A stretch of 64,000 nt of DNA. It comes from Agroathelia rolfsii (lineage: Eukaryota > Basidiomycota > Agaricomycetes > Amylocorticiales > Amylocorticiaceae). The notes under the pieces were generated by a model. It was not told the origin of the DNA, did no database searches, and was given only the letters and a program-made list of their open reading frames with translations. Of the stretch, positions 24,623 to 40,354 are shown piece after piece. A program made the position numbers and the translations under genes. Position 1 is the first letter of the stretch. Each line of letters opens with the position of its first letter. Location of the stretch: the NCBI GenBank assembly GCA_018343915.1, contig JABRWF010000006.1, positions 3,162,001-3,226,000 on the forward strand. Reading direction: 5' to 3'.

Positions 24623-25315
24623 TTAAGGGGAGCCGCTGCTCGTCAGCCTGCCCCCCTCTCCCCCTAGCGGCTGACTGCCCCGCCACCACACGTCTCCCCA
24701 TCCCTCACCGAGAGACGAAGGAGCAGCCTTGACGGGGCGTGCCGCTCTGTCCTCCATGGCCCTGACCTTGCCAGCGCGGCTTGCATTTCGACGAGCTGAT
24801 GCCTCGAAGTCGATCTCGTCCACCAGAATCGGGTCCGTGGCCTTTGGGCCCCACATCCTCGGGGCGTACTGGAAGTCGATGTCATTCATCATGAGCATAT
24901 CGACTGGCTGCACACCCCATCCGAACTCGGCCGGAGTGTAGACGCCACGGGCAAACTTGATCTGATCGATGAGGACCATTTCCAAGTGCTGCAGCTCTCC
25001 CACGCTAGAGTCGCGCTCACCACATAAGGCACGCTGGCGGCGGGCCATAGCAGTGAGTCGATCGCGCATCTCGCGCTTCGTGGCAAGCTCTGCGGGATTG
25101 GGGGCCACGAACACGCGCTTGTCGGTGGCGGCACGGACCTTGCGACGCAGAGCGTTGCCTTTGAGCTTGGTCTGCTTCGGCTTCTTGGCGGGACTATAAG
25201 ATGTGACGCTGGTGGTGGGGTTGGTGCTGGAGGACAGGTCGTACATAGACGGGTCTTGAGACTTGTTGGAGTCGAAGACGAAGTCATGACGAGAAGCAAA
25301 GATGTTTGAGAACAT
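24623..25315 (-). CDS. hypothetical basic protein, 230 residues
   Basis: Single-exon frame with an ATG at 25315. I do not recognise a family. Residues 1-45 are Ser/Thr/Asn-rich; residues 45-95 are Lys/Arg-rich (AKKPKQTKLKGNALRRKVRA) and could be a nuclear localisation or nucleic-acid-binding region; a helical segment follows (about 85-125); residues 130-170 hold aromatic and acidic motifs such as EFGWGVQPVDMLMMNDIDF; the C-terminus is Gly/Ser-rich. Gene-like composition and length argue for a real gene. No signal peptide or membrane segment. Confidence 0.6.
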   Translation of the reverse strand: MFSNIFASRHDFVFDSNKSQDPSMYDLSSSTNPTTSVTSYSPAKKPKQTKLKGNALRRKVRAATDKRVFVAPNPAELATKREMRDRLTAMARRQRALCGERDSSVGELQHLEMVLIDQIKFARGVYTPAEFGWGVQPVDMLMMNDIDFQYAPRMWGPKATDPILVDEIDFEASARRNASRAGKVRAMEDRAARPVKAAPSSLGEGWGDVWWRGSQPLGGEGGRLTSSGSP

Positions 25316-25816
25316 TGTGATAAAATCGCAAGTAGAGTTTGAGCTCTGGTGTGTGTGTATGTTAGGTGGGGAGACGAGATGGGCGACTGAAGGGCCTCTT
25401 TTATCTGTTCAGGTATAGGAGCATCGCAAAATCACGTTCACGCAAGAAAGGAGGTGGTAAATTACGAGAAGCAAGAAACGCATGGTACACAGGAGACTTT
25501 GGACTACACCCGAGTTCGATGAGTGGGCTAGGCCTACTTGGATAGGGAGAAAGAAGCAAAGTATCCCCTTTGTGGTCGATTCTAGCAGGAGAAGATCATA
25601 AAGCCAGCTTGGGATGACGTTCTAGCTATTCGTCTTGGACAAGTACCTGAACATATAAGCTCAGGCTGAACCGTTCAAGTGTCTCTCTAGTCCATTTTGT
25701 AGAATTTTAATGTACGAGCTGTTATGCATATTATTTTATTGTGGGATGGGTCTGAAGAGAGTCAGAAAGTCAACAAACAGAGACGCGTTCCCGAGTCAGT
25801 CTCATCTGCTTCCGAT

Positions 25817-25835
25817 TTAGGGGTTAGGGGGTTAG
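25817..25835 (+). promoter_or_regulatory. telomere-like TTAGGG motif in intergenic DNA
   Basis: TTAGGGGTTAGGGGGTTAG lies about 500 bp upstream of the ATG of the basic protein and 260 bp beyond the 3' end of the WD40 gene. In fungi, Tbf1-type factors bind such motifs in promoters; a role here is inference. It is too short to be a chromosome end. Confidence 0.3.
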
Positions 25836-26095
25836 TCAATCGGGTGCCTTGAATCAGGAGGTTAGATCCGACCGGTGTCCCCTCCCCAACATGGCACGAC
25901 ACACGATGACGGCGTACCTCAGCTCAGCACGTCTCCCATCTCGCTTGTCAGGTAAGATCAAATTTGAGGTCGCAGATTAGTCTATCATCATAAGAGGAAA
26001 TACAGTCACAGTCCGAGTTGGTTCTACGCCAACAACACACGTCACGCGCCAACTTTTATTACAGCGCGATAATCCAGCACAAAGCAGTAATAGCT

Positions 26096-29000
26096 TCAAT
26101 TTGCTTTTCTCCGTCGTCTATAATGCATTACCAGCTCTCCGGCTCCACCTCTCTGTCTCCAAACAAAATGCTGTACAGAAGCGAGCGTCATGTCGAGCGG
26201 AAGAAGTTGATTCTGGCAGAGAATCTCGTACGTCTCCTCGGCGCGCACCTGCACCGGATTAACGGCCTTCATGTGAGCGTGCGGGAACGCGTACGAGGCC
26301 GGGTGGGAGGGATCATAATGTGGGGTGGAAGATGTAGATGATGAAGAGGATATCTTGTCTAGTTTCTCTTGTACCTTTGAAGAAAACATCGTTAGCTACC
26401 GAAGACTAATTGAGAGAAGTAGCAGCATACATGAAGTGTCAGTTTCCTAACGCGTAAGAACCGGCTTGCTGTCAACTTGCTCTGAGCCCTGCATCAAGTG
26501 AATATAGATGTCAGTTGCGTGGCCTTTGTGATCAACCTAGTCCAACTCACGCATTAAGCAGCTCAGGCAGCTGATCCTTTGATCTCTCTTCTGTCTCCCT
26601 CCAAGGCAGTAGCAAAAACCCGATCTTTACCACTGGTGGGACAGTGATGCGATTCATGAGCAAATACTCGAGCAACCATATTGGCATCGCCTGTTCCAGC
26701 TCGCGCCAGTCTTCGTGGGTGCTCATGATCGTCCCACGGTAAACCGTCTTCCACCCGGACGAGGTCTCCTCTGCAAGCTGGACAGCCATACCCTCAGGTA
26801 GACGAATACTTGGGACTTCAGAGGACGAAGGCGGGGCGAGATGATGCGAAAAGAGAATCTCAAGAGGCGTTTTTGTCGCTGGGGTTGCAGCAGTCTAGAG
26901 TAGAAGATACAAACAATTATAATTAGTTAAATGTCAAAGCCGGTTTACATGGCGCAAGCTCACCTCGGAAGACGTAGACACACTACTAATATCAGGACCA
27001 ATTGGTGTCGACGGCGTCTCCGAATTACCCTTCTTACTACTCTTGCCAAAGTTCTTCAACCGACCCATGAGTCCACCAGGGGTGCTAGGCGTAGCCGGCA
27101 CCGAGCCTGCATCCGACCCGGTCTTGTCACCGAAAGACGACGGCCCGCTCCAGCCCGAAAACTCGTCCGGCGTGGCGGGCACGGCGTTCTCGCTATTTGA
27201 AGACGCTGTCCTCATCGGGACCGTAAAGTAATCTGTCGAGAACGATGGTGCGCCCGGCGTGGTGCTACTATGTGCAACTGCGGCGGCAGTGCGTGGCATT
27301 GGGGTCGCGTCACTATTATTGTTGGTTGGAGTCAGCGGCGACTGAGGGATAGTCGTTAGCGGGGGTAGAGCCGAGGTTCCATCGCGATTTGTGAGGTTTA
27401 ACGGGATCAACGGTGCGATCAAGGGGGATGATGTCGTCGCCTGCGGGAGTGGAGGTGGCATGGCGGGTACCATGCCAGGGAACGAAACGATTGCTATGCT
27501 GCTAGAGGAACGGCGCGAGGCGAGGGAAGATGCGCGGCTCCTGATAGCACCAGGTCTGCTAAAGTCGATATGCGTGGGAGCACTACTACGATGGATGCCT
27601 GTCGTGACGAGATCATCAGGTGGATGTGTGTCGCGTCGACGACCGACGTGTTGTTCCTGACGTATGAAGTTGAGAAAGATATTTCTTAGAGCCCACTTGC
27701 CCACGTTAACTGAGAAAAATAGCTGTTAGACACAAACACTTCTAATCAAAGAACTCCAGATAGCACTCACTTCTCATCTCATCACCAAAGTGCCTATCTG
27801 ACGAAAAACCAGCCTCATCCGCATATATCTCTGCCTCAAAGCACCTCTCCGTAATATGTACCGCTAAAACGCCCAACTTGGTGCCGACCGTACACCACGG
27901 TGCGATAACTGCCATGCCCTCGATCCGCATCCTAACCGCTTCAAGCGCCATCTCGCGCGGACTCAGCTCCGACTCCCCACCATCACCACTCCTACCATCG
28001 CCACTATCACCCCCACCACTTCCACCCCCACCACTCCCCGACCCACCATAGCCAGCAGCAACCACATCCGCATGCGCATACTTACCCAAACACAAGCCCC
28101 TCACAATATTCCACACCGCCACCTCACCGGCTGTATCGACCGTGAGCGCATGCACGCGATCGTTGAGCAAAATCGAACGCACGAGCCCATGGTCGCCGTG
28201 GATGACCTCGTCCGGCTCCGCATGCAAAGGCACCGCCTCGCTCGCAATATCCCTTTCCTCGTACTCCAGCCGCGCCGTGTTTACGATATGCGAGGCTACC
28301 GTGCCCGCCCCACCTACGCCTGACATATCCTCACCACGCATGGGGCTGCCGCTGGGGAGATGATGTATGTGCCCGTGGAACGCGCTGCTATGAAGCGCCG
28401 CCGGTGGAGACCGCAGTGCCCCTCCAACCATCGGCGACGGGCGCGGCACAGACACGATCGACGCGGCCGAGTATAACGTCGCCACGTCCGGATCGCGCCC
28501 GCGCGGCGCAAAGGAGAGAAACTGCTCGTTCGGCGACGTCAGTCGCACAAGGCTTTCAAACGGGATACCGTACAGCGTGTTCTCTTCTTCCTGGTCATGC
28601 TGTTCGCGTGAATACGCCGCGGTGGCGGATGCGGACGCAGACCAGTTCTCGCCAGACGAGCTGGTGAACGAGGGCGTGAGCGAGTTGCGTGCGGATGGGG
28701 ATGGGCGATGGTGCCGGCTCTGTTGTGAGGTGGCCGTGGCCGTGGTCACTGTCGTGTTTGTGCGCGAATGAGAGTGCGCGCGTGGTGAAGGAGTTGGCGA
28801 TGAGCGGAGGTGGTCTGGGGAGCTGCTGATGGGGGAAGAAGGCGATTTGATGTTGGACTCTGTGTCGGCAAGGACGAGCGCCTGAGCGCGGACGGCGCGG
28901 CGTTGCGGTACACGCCAGCGTTTGATGCTCGAGCTTCCGGACGCAGTCCAAAGGAGGCTGTCGTCGATAGTGACAATCTTATTGATGCCCTCAGCGGTGG

Positions 29001-30731
29001 CCATGCTGTTATTTTCTCCTGCATCCTGGCAGATGACGATGCATTCGCCCTCGGAGATGTCGGTGGAGTTCTCGACGTCGACTTTGCATACGTAGCCGGT
29101 CTTGTCGCCCGAATAGAACACTTCCAGCGATGGGTGAGTTGAATATAGCGACCAGACAGAGTCTGTATGATGTGTGAACGTGTGCAAGCATCGCTGCGAA
29201 GTAAGGGACCAAAGTTTGATGGAAGCTAGATAATCATCATCAGTACAAAAGTGAAAAGGGGGACTTGGGCGAGTTAACCCTTACCATCGGCAGACGCTGA
29301 TAAGAGCTGAAATGATATGAGTCGTGAGATATGGGGATATCAATACTATAACTTACGTATTTAGAATCGTCGGACAACAATATCGACCGTATGTTGTCTG
29401 TATGCCCGGCCAACTTCCCCGTACGCTTGCCTGAACGTGGATCCCACATACGTATCACGCGCTCCGGAGACCCCGTAGCGATAGAGTGCCCATATGGATC
29501 CACCGCCAGTGCATAAATAGACGATTTAGGGGCCATGGCGTCCGGCGGATTCAGCGTGATAAGGGGCGTACCGTCATGACGGTGGAGATCCCAGAGCTTC
29601 ACGGTTCTATCAAAGGAGCCGGAGGCCACCCAGCTCTGTTCACGGCTGACTATCAATCAGATCACAAAAAAGACGAAGATACAGAGGGAGTGTACGGACC
29701 AAAGGGCAAGGCAGCGGACATAGTCTGAGTGGGAGCCTAGTATGGCTGGTTCTAATGGTTTGTCAGAATGAGGATTCCAGCTCTTCACGAATCCATCCGA
29801 TGACGCGGAGACAACTGCAGCACTTTTGCTTAATAAGAGAAAATGCAAAACAAGATTGAAACTTTACCTGTTTGATTGTAATTACATAGTAATAGATCGT
29901 TCACCCAATCTGCATGTGCCTCTGCTGATTGACGAAACTGCGTGGGCTGGAAGCAAACTATGAGAATCCAATGCCAAAGGTATGCAGACAGAAAATGGAG
30001 TGTGCATGGCAATTGAGCTGAGAACGGAATAATACTGCAATCAACAGCGTAGTTCAAATGAAATGCTTTGAGATTGCTGAGATTCCGTGTTTATGTCCAG
30101 ACAAAATAAAGCGCTAGCATTCACTTTGCCTGTATGCATGATAGATATTAAAACGCACCTGTCCTGGCTTAAACGCCTCCAGATCAATCTCCCATTGTTG
30201 GTCATACGGATGCTCATCCTTGACCGCTCTCCGTCGCTGTCTCGCTGAACTCATAGACACATCGCCCAAGACGTCTCCGTCCGTCCCTATACGCTCTTCT
30301 TCTTCTACCTCCTCATCAATCACATCATCCGCCCAGCCCGTCATGAGTTCCCATCGCCCAATGCGGCGCTGCAGTGCATCGCCAGAACCCGATGCAGCTC
30401 CATCCTGACGTCTGCACATGGGCAGCTGTAGATCCCACGAGTTGATGAGCCCATCCCTTCCACCGGTATAGAGAATACCCTCCGGGGCAGACCGTCCCGT
30501 CAGCTGGGTTGTGGTGTCGATGGCAAGGGAGGAGACACCTAGACGATGGCGCGGATGCCTGGGCACACGAGGTGATGACTTGGGCGTATCTGGAGCATGT
30601 CTGATTTGAAATATGTGTGGCTGCGTCTGGCCAAACCGTTTCTCTGCGAGCGAAGGGAGACGAAGACGCGGCACATTGTCAGACGGCGTCGGGATGACGT
30701 AGGAGACACGACGCCTGGCGGTGGGGGCCAT
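26096..30731 (-). CDS. WDR48/UAF1-like WD40 protein (Bun107-type deubiquitinase cofactor)
   Basis: Scaffold that binds and activates ubiquitin-specific proteases in other organisms. Ten exons: 30159..30731, 29868..29946, 29700..29814, 29357..29645, 29285..29306, 27771..29225, 26964..27709, 26551..26894, 26431..26488 and 26096..26374, all GT-AG and in phase, giving 1319 residues. N-terminal WD40 repeats (about residues 55-480) show motifs such as [29 protein letters not shown] and [11 protein letters not shown] Ser/Pro-rich linker, with a Gly/Ser run near 28.0 kb, follows. The C-terminal part, from [12 protein letters not shown] through a second low-complexity region to [20 protein letters not shown] and the last exon, matches the WDR48 C-terminal (DUF3337) domain. 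Exon 5 is only 22 nt. It is longer than animal WDR48 because of the low-complexity inserts. Confidence 0.88.
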
Positions 30732-31269
30732 TCGAGCGGATACTCGGCATAAATCCAAGAGAGCACCGGTGTCTTCTGTTTGCTACACTGGAAGCCGTGT
30801 GAGCAGTGTAGCCTGGGGGAGAGCTGGGCAGTTCAACTTCGCACTCTCGTTGTCGTCGCATCAGAGAGCTGGGAGCGCACGCAGAGCCAGGCACGGCTCT
30901 CTCAAAATGCTTCCGACGGCCAAGGCGGAACCGCTAGTGCACAGCCCAAGCACGCATACATCCACGTCCAGTTGGCCTGCCAACTTTCATTCTCGATGTT
31001 GTTTGGTTTACGAAAACATGAAGACAGGGCGTAGCCTTCTTTTTAAGGATCCACCATTCTCGAACTCACTATAACTCCAATTTTCGTTCTAAACTTCAAG
31101 AAATACATAAGAAAAGAAGTTTCAGGTACAAGACGAGCCTACTCAGTAATGTAACAACTTCAAACGAAAGGGGCGGCTCTAGTTCTAGAGTATCACATTG
31201 AAACATATTTAGGTTCCTCGTCACTTGACACTTCATTTTGACTTCACGTGCGACGGACGGCCTACTTGA
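30732..31269. other. WDR48-like promoter and amylase A 3' flank
   Basis: No gene seen. Plus-strand open frames near 30721..31074 overlap the promoter and lack features. Confidence 0.4.
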
Positions 31270-34280
<3,011 letters not shown>

Positions 34281-35647
34281 AGCTATTCTTTTCCAGCGTT
34301 AACTGCTGGGAGTGTCAAAGTTGGGGGGAAGTAAGTTGCATAGAAATATATATTGAGATATATCCAGAACAAAGTATATCACGTGCGTAAGGCAATCGCT
34401 GAAGTTGCGATGAGCATGTGAGCATGACAAGGCCTAAACAGGATCATGACTGGTCATGATGGTAGCTATGTTTAGACTCATGACTCAAATGTCAGTTACT
34501 TTGCCAGCGGGAATGTCTTCCACATGAAAGCCGCTTCTGCATAGTCACGCGTTTGTAAGTGGCGAGCACTGGCACGCTGAATCTTTACGGGTATAGGTGA
34601 CCGACGTGAAGAACCAAGTCCGATAAAATCGGGTTTACTAAGTTTCTCATACATCAGATTAGGTCTACCATTAGCAATTGACGATATTTCGAGTTAATAA
34701 TGCTAATATCTGCAAGGAAATCAATTGGACGGATGAGACTATCCTGAAGCTGAATTACAATCGAAGAGATGCTGTTTGTTTACAGGCGCGTAATGTTCAA
34801 ATGTATCAGTAGCGATTTTGGGAACTCGGTGAAGGCAATACTAAACTCCCGCTTGCTGAAATATTTTTATATATCGAATACCTAAACTTCATCCTTAGTG
34901 GTACCGTAACTTTATGCAACGTTCTCAATAGATTCGTACAATTACATTGCGCAGTCAAACCTTGAAATGGTTTTAACGCTGATTAGCCACTCAAACTCCA
35001 TGTATTCGATCTCTGACGTGGCACTTGGACCCCTGGGACCCGCCAATTCCGGTAAGCATGCCACACTCTCCTGAAATTAGCCGTAATAAACTCTACAAGC
35101 GAGACGCCCCCAAGAATACCTAAGCACGGCGACCGAGACTTTCTGACATTTGCCGATTCTTTGGGGTGAGCATTAGTAACAAGACTCGGAGTGCTATTAG
35201 AAAGCGCTGCGATCGTCGCATCAAATGCTATTCTGTAATTCTACCATAGCGATGGTATTCGAATTCCCACATGGAGCGGAGGGAGGCGTGCATGCACTAC
35301 CGAGTTCCTTAATACATTGTGACACCGCAATTGTCAGGGCAGCTGACAATCATATCACATCGATCACAAATGAAAGAGATCGCTGCTTACCGGGACCCGG
35401 AACGATGATGAAATTACAAGGCCTACTTAGACCTGGACTTTGACTTTGTAATATGTGCCTCCTTTGAGCCCTTCACCTTATCTCTCCTATACACTACTAC
35501 ACAGGCCATCAAGAGTAGAAATTTGATTTGTATACAGAACGGGATGCAAAGCACAAAATTTTGTTTTATCTGCAATTTTTACAGAACAAGTGTAGAAAGA
35601 ACCTAGATAGGAATAAATAGCGAAAACCGAACGACAATCAAGGCAGA
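34281..35647. other. intergenic region between the two amylases
   Basis: Holds the promoter of paralog A and the 3' flank of paralog B. No further gene seen; a plus-strand frame at 35225..35443 is featureless. Confidence 0.4.
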
Positions 35648-38600
35648 TTACCGCCAGGTGTCGCTAATCGTTACAGAGCCCGAAGCCGGAGTGGTGGCAC
35701 TCCTGTTGGGGTCGGATTCCCAGACGACCTAGAGAAATCAAAAGGCAGATTAGTACACTTATGCAAATGCTACCAAAAAGAGACTCACGGTAGATCCTTC
35801 AATTTTGACGAACTTATATTGGAACGTCGTCGACGCTGGAAGGTCGATCGTGGCAGTCCATGTCGGATAGTCAGCAGAAGAAAGAGCCACCTAAACATCG
35901 TTCCGGTGAGTTAAAAAAAAAAGTGAGCTAAGTATTAGCAGTTACTTACACCATCGGCAGGAGTCCAGTCACCGAGCTCAGAAATTGAACCTGCAAGAAG
36001 ACCACTAAATGGCTTGCGATGTACAAACATACACCTTCACTAACCTGTAATGTAGATGTTCTGTCCATATGTCGTTTCGGCTGAAACAAGAGCGGTCAGG
36101 ACTGTAGTGTTTGAGGACACGATACTCATGCGTACCATATTCTTCGAAGTATACAGAAACAGTCGATGCTGCAGTGCCCTTAGCACCAGTGTGGATGGCA
36201 ATGCCGCTGTAACTCGGTACGTCCGCCGCAAAGGTGCCAGTAGAGGACACGGTAACACTGAATAAATAAGAAACCTCTCAACTCAAGTTTCGAACAAAAC
36301 ATTTTGTATGAGATGGGGACATACGCGTTTCCGGTGCAAGCGCCAGAAGATGACACGTTACCACTCAAGACGTCGCAGTATGTGCCAGCAGGGAGTGATG
36401 TCGTGAAGGTGTTGCTCCAAGTAGAGTCCTCATTATTGATAGCAACAAAACCAAGAGATCCTATTAAGCGCATCAATGCTATGTACCTCTTTTTCGTTAG
36501 GAATAGATTACATACCACGACCGAAAGCAATTTGCTGCGAGCTTGGGGAAACCCAGTTGACCAAGCTTGCACTACCGACATTGTTGCGGAAGCCAACCAT
36601 GCCGGCGATAGGCAACCACCTGTGCTGGCAGAGCCTATAAAATCGAGGGTTGAATCATCTATCGAAGAATAAAGATGTCACTGTAGCACTTACCATCCAT
36701 TTTCACCAGTGTTACCTGTGCAGGTACCGTAGTCTATTGGACTGGGTTAAAATTGAAGTTCACGGTTACTGTATTGGAAGATAAGCTTACAGTTATTCGG
36801 ACCTCCCTGATCGTAGCTACTGTAAGTGTAGCTCGACAGGACAGTAGGTGTGCCATAAGGGTGCGCACTACCATCAAAGTAAGCCGATCAGTATATAAGA
36901 CTTGAATGTATGCGCGTCAAGCTTACAGCGAGAACACATGAGCCATGGTGTATGTGTTATCCGGTGAAGAGTAGTTCAGGGAGGAGCCACTCTGCAATGT
37001 CCTCAGTATCAATACCAAAAAATCCAAGTTAGTGTGGACTTACGCGTTCAGTGTCATGGTCGGCGACAAAAACGTTGGCATTAGATGATGGTACCCAGCC
37101 TGTGGGAAACCATAAGCATAAATCGGATAACTACGATAGGGAAAGAGTTTTAGAAAATGACCTTCATTATCCAAGTTCTCGAGAGCACTGATTCCACCCC
37201 CAAGGAAGGCGCTTTGAAGAGCACTGGTGTATCTGAATCTGTAGATGATAAGTTTATCAGTAAAACAATGCAAATGCTCTTTATATTTGACTTGGTCTCA
37301 CTCCATGACATCACCTAATGCAAATATAATGAGTCACGATAGTGAAATCGGAAAGCGTATGAAATTACCGTTTCCAGTGTACATGGAAGGCTCGACGGCA
37401 TTGTCTGCCCCCCAGATGACTTCCTGAGTAATGTAGATATCCGAGTTCAACCGAGAAGTGATATTGGCAATATCGTTGGGATTAATACCTGGAAGGAATG
37501 ATATCAGAAGCCGGCCTTTTCAATGTTTGAGTAATCGATAATTTACTCTTTGCCGCATCAAGTCGGAAACCAGCGACGCCAAGGCTGATCAGTGTGTTGC
37601 CATATGCCGCCTCCTTGCTGCGCACGTTCTCTGAAGTATCCGTAGCCAAGCTGAAAATTTGATTAAACTTCCTGGCATCTTTTGAGTAAAACAAGTGGGA
37701 CTTACTCTGCAAGGCCATCCAATTCACAAGTCCAAACTTGCGTGGCGTTGTCGTAGTTGTCGATCTGTCCGTCAGGGCTACCACAGTGGTGGAAATCCTA
37801 ATAAATATAAGTATAATTGATAAATCCTGGGGGCCAGAAAATAACATACTCCATCATCGGCGTAGGGGACAGCAGGGTAGCTATATTTCGTGTATGAGCT
37901 TCCATCGGTACCAGTGCCTATGTACGTGGTTAGCGGATAATTAGGTATTAGTTACTATCTATTCTGGTTACGTTCAAGTTAAAACTGACCAGATCCATCT
38001 CCGGACGCTGAAACCGAATTTCAGTTTCTTGAGTTGTGCGGGAAGAAAATTTTGCATGACTCACTCATCTATAAGAGGATTTAAATAGATGAGTAAGCAA
38101 TCATGTCATTCACATCTCAATTTCTGCTCACATGGTTCCATACGGTATCGGCGATGATTTTTACACCGGCCGCTTCACAGGTCGAGACCATAGCCGCATA
38201 TTGAGCTTGGTCTCCACGCTTGGAAACCAAGTTGTATGATACAGGTTGATAATCTGTCCACCATTCGTCCCCTGTATGTTTTTAGTGTAAGCATCTTAGA
38301 ATAAAATTGAGTTTATGCCAATCCTAACCAGTGATATGCTCCTGAGCAGGGCTTGCTATTGGCTCGTTAGTATTAGAAAGTTAGCCACATCCGCGGTTTT
38401 TGAGTGCATACCTTGAACAAAACCATAGCCTGCCGGGCCAATGAACGCCGTACATTCAGCAGCAATACTCTCCCAGTTCCATTCGAACATTTGAATGATG
38501 ACAGCTGTAGCAAAGAGACCATTAGACCATATACAAAAGCGCATGAGGATATTGTCAGGATGAGACTTACCTTTGTTACCATTCTGCGTGGGGCCAGCCG

Positions 38601-38658
38601 CAGCTAGGGTAGCGAAAGCAAGGGCACTAGTGCCCAAGCTCATAAGCCTGGATTTCAT
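35648..38658 (-). CDS. alpha-amylase paralog B (GH13 with CBM20)
   Basis: Secreted endo-acting starch hydrolase, 572 residues, 23 exons matching paralog A one for one: 38571..38658, 38412..38504, 38329..38355, 38132..38271, 38065..38068, 37990..38007, 37850..37917, 37706..37797, 37547..37650, 37369..37488, 37302..37314, 37162..37238, 37044..37099, 36927..36991, 36791..36867, 36694..36733, 36516..36634, 36325..36460, 36136..36257, 36045..36080, 35950..35990, 35789..35890, 35648..35728. Signal peptide residues 1-21. Catalytic Asp208 (FRLDAAK, Lys retained), Glu234 (ITQEVIWG) and Asp297 (ADHDTER). Exon 5 is again the 4-nt ATGA. C-terminal CBM20 binds raw starch. TATAAAAG lies 90 bp upstream. This copy has the canonical catalytic motifs and is the better candidate for an active enzyme. 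The pair arose by tandem duplication. Confidence 0.93.
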
Positions 38659-38747
38659 TTTTGGGTGGAGAAAAAAAATGTTTTTGAGTGTGGGGAAGGG
38701 AAGTGAGGCTCGTTAATGCAGCACTACCACACGCCTAGTCAAGATTG

Positions 38748-38755
38748 CTTTTATA
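38748..38755 (-). promoter_or_regulatory. TATA box of amylase B
   Basis: TATAAAAG on the minus strand, 90 bp before the ATG at 38658; the leader between them is pyrimidine-rich, a common feature of strongly expressed fungal genes. Confidence 0.6.
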
Positions 38756-40354
38756 GCTCGTCCATTCTAACATGACAGCAATTCCTAGACAAGACATAGC
38801 ATAGTGATCGCTACTAGACTTGGATTTCTATAGCAATTTTGGGAATCCGATCGATTATAATGAATAGTCGAACGAACCGCGATCACGAAGAGGACGGGGA
38901 CCTCGGATACTGTGTTTTCACATGTACAATGAAAGGCACATGGAATTGGCATCACAGATCAGGACAGTAACGCCCACGCCCGGGTGATTGATGACAAACA
39001 CATACCGAACTGAAAATAAAGTTCTTGTGTTTGCAGCGTCTAATTTACAGGAAGAATGCGATGCTATAGAAAAAGTTATGAGATAGAGGTTCATCCAAGT
39101 TGGGGGGGCTGGATCTCGCTTTGCAAGCACCATGGAAATTTGGCATGGTAAGCCAAAAAGTAGCACCAGATACAAGGAACTTGGATTTTGAGGCCAGAAT
39201 AGACTTGGAAAGCCGTGCCCTCGCATTGCCATCGTATCATCTGGCCAGCAGCCCCCGGTCACAGCATCAATCGCGACGTGGCTTTGACAACCTGTGACCG
39301 CTAACAATACAAAAAGCCACGCGATTGCTCTGCTATCAGGGCGGCAGCGCACTCAAAGTTGTTGATGATCTGCGTCATTGCCGCTGACTAGGTCGACTCG
39401 GAGATAGGCCATATGGCATTTGGAGCTGCTTGAGAGCTTCACACATCTCCAACAGCTGCGGCATATAATTTTAGCCCGAATTCAAGCATTAGACGTGGAA
39501 ACTGGGCTCCAGATCCATAAGACTCAAATACAGGTTAGCCGTCAATGCGTGTGCATGTCCGCCGAGTTGATGTAAACCTTGGCCGACCTGCCAGTCGTCG
39601 TATGTTCTTGTTCTCAACTGGCTCCGGTAATTATGCGGAGCCGGTAGCCGGTAAATTCTTTAGCTGCAACATGGTCACCGTCACCAAGTCACTTCAATGC
39701 ACACACACGGAGCCGCCGCCATGCACATCATCATACACTGCGCGAGCAAACCTAGATAACCGTAATTTTTGTTTTCACTTCGATTTAGATCGACTTGCTT
39801 AGTATACAAATCGCTCCGTGATGGGTCTGAAGCTCGTCAGATCAAGTGTTACCACTATTACCTATTAATGTTATTGGCCTTGACAAGCGGCTCCAACAGA
39901 GGCGTTGTCAACGCTTCTTGCTGCTATTCCATCCAGTAAACCAACAGCAACATAACTTTGTTCAATCCACTTGACGTATTGACTCTTTACCGGAACAAGC
40001 ATATACCATGATCTCATGGTCACACAATAATAACGCATGCTGTTAGATACTGTCGCTGCCACCGTTATGGGCGGTATCACAATTTACTTTTACTTTTTTC
40101 CTCATGTACCATATGCGATGATCGTGACCTCCGAATACTTCAGGAAAATAGCCCTCCCCGGAAGCATACGCAAGAAGCGGAACGTGCATCCATTTCCGAT
40201 ATGTCAGCTACCTATATTTTCTTCCCATGGTCGCAAGCACGGTGTACCGTTCTTATTAAACATGGCGTTGGATGAAGTTATATTTGCATAAAGGCATTAG
40301 AATTTGATACTACATGTACATTTCGATTTATCTTTGGGTATTTAGCAAGTCAGG
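38756..40354. other. gene-free upstream region of amylase B
   Basis: No supported gene. Open frames at 38918..39352 (-), 39545..39802 (+) and 40037..40291 (+) have no splice support or domain. Confidence 0.4.

Noticed and set aside
26934..29187. Several long plus-strand open frames (for example 28404..28667, 28810..29142)
   Set aside because: GC-rich shadows of the WDR48-like coding exons.
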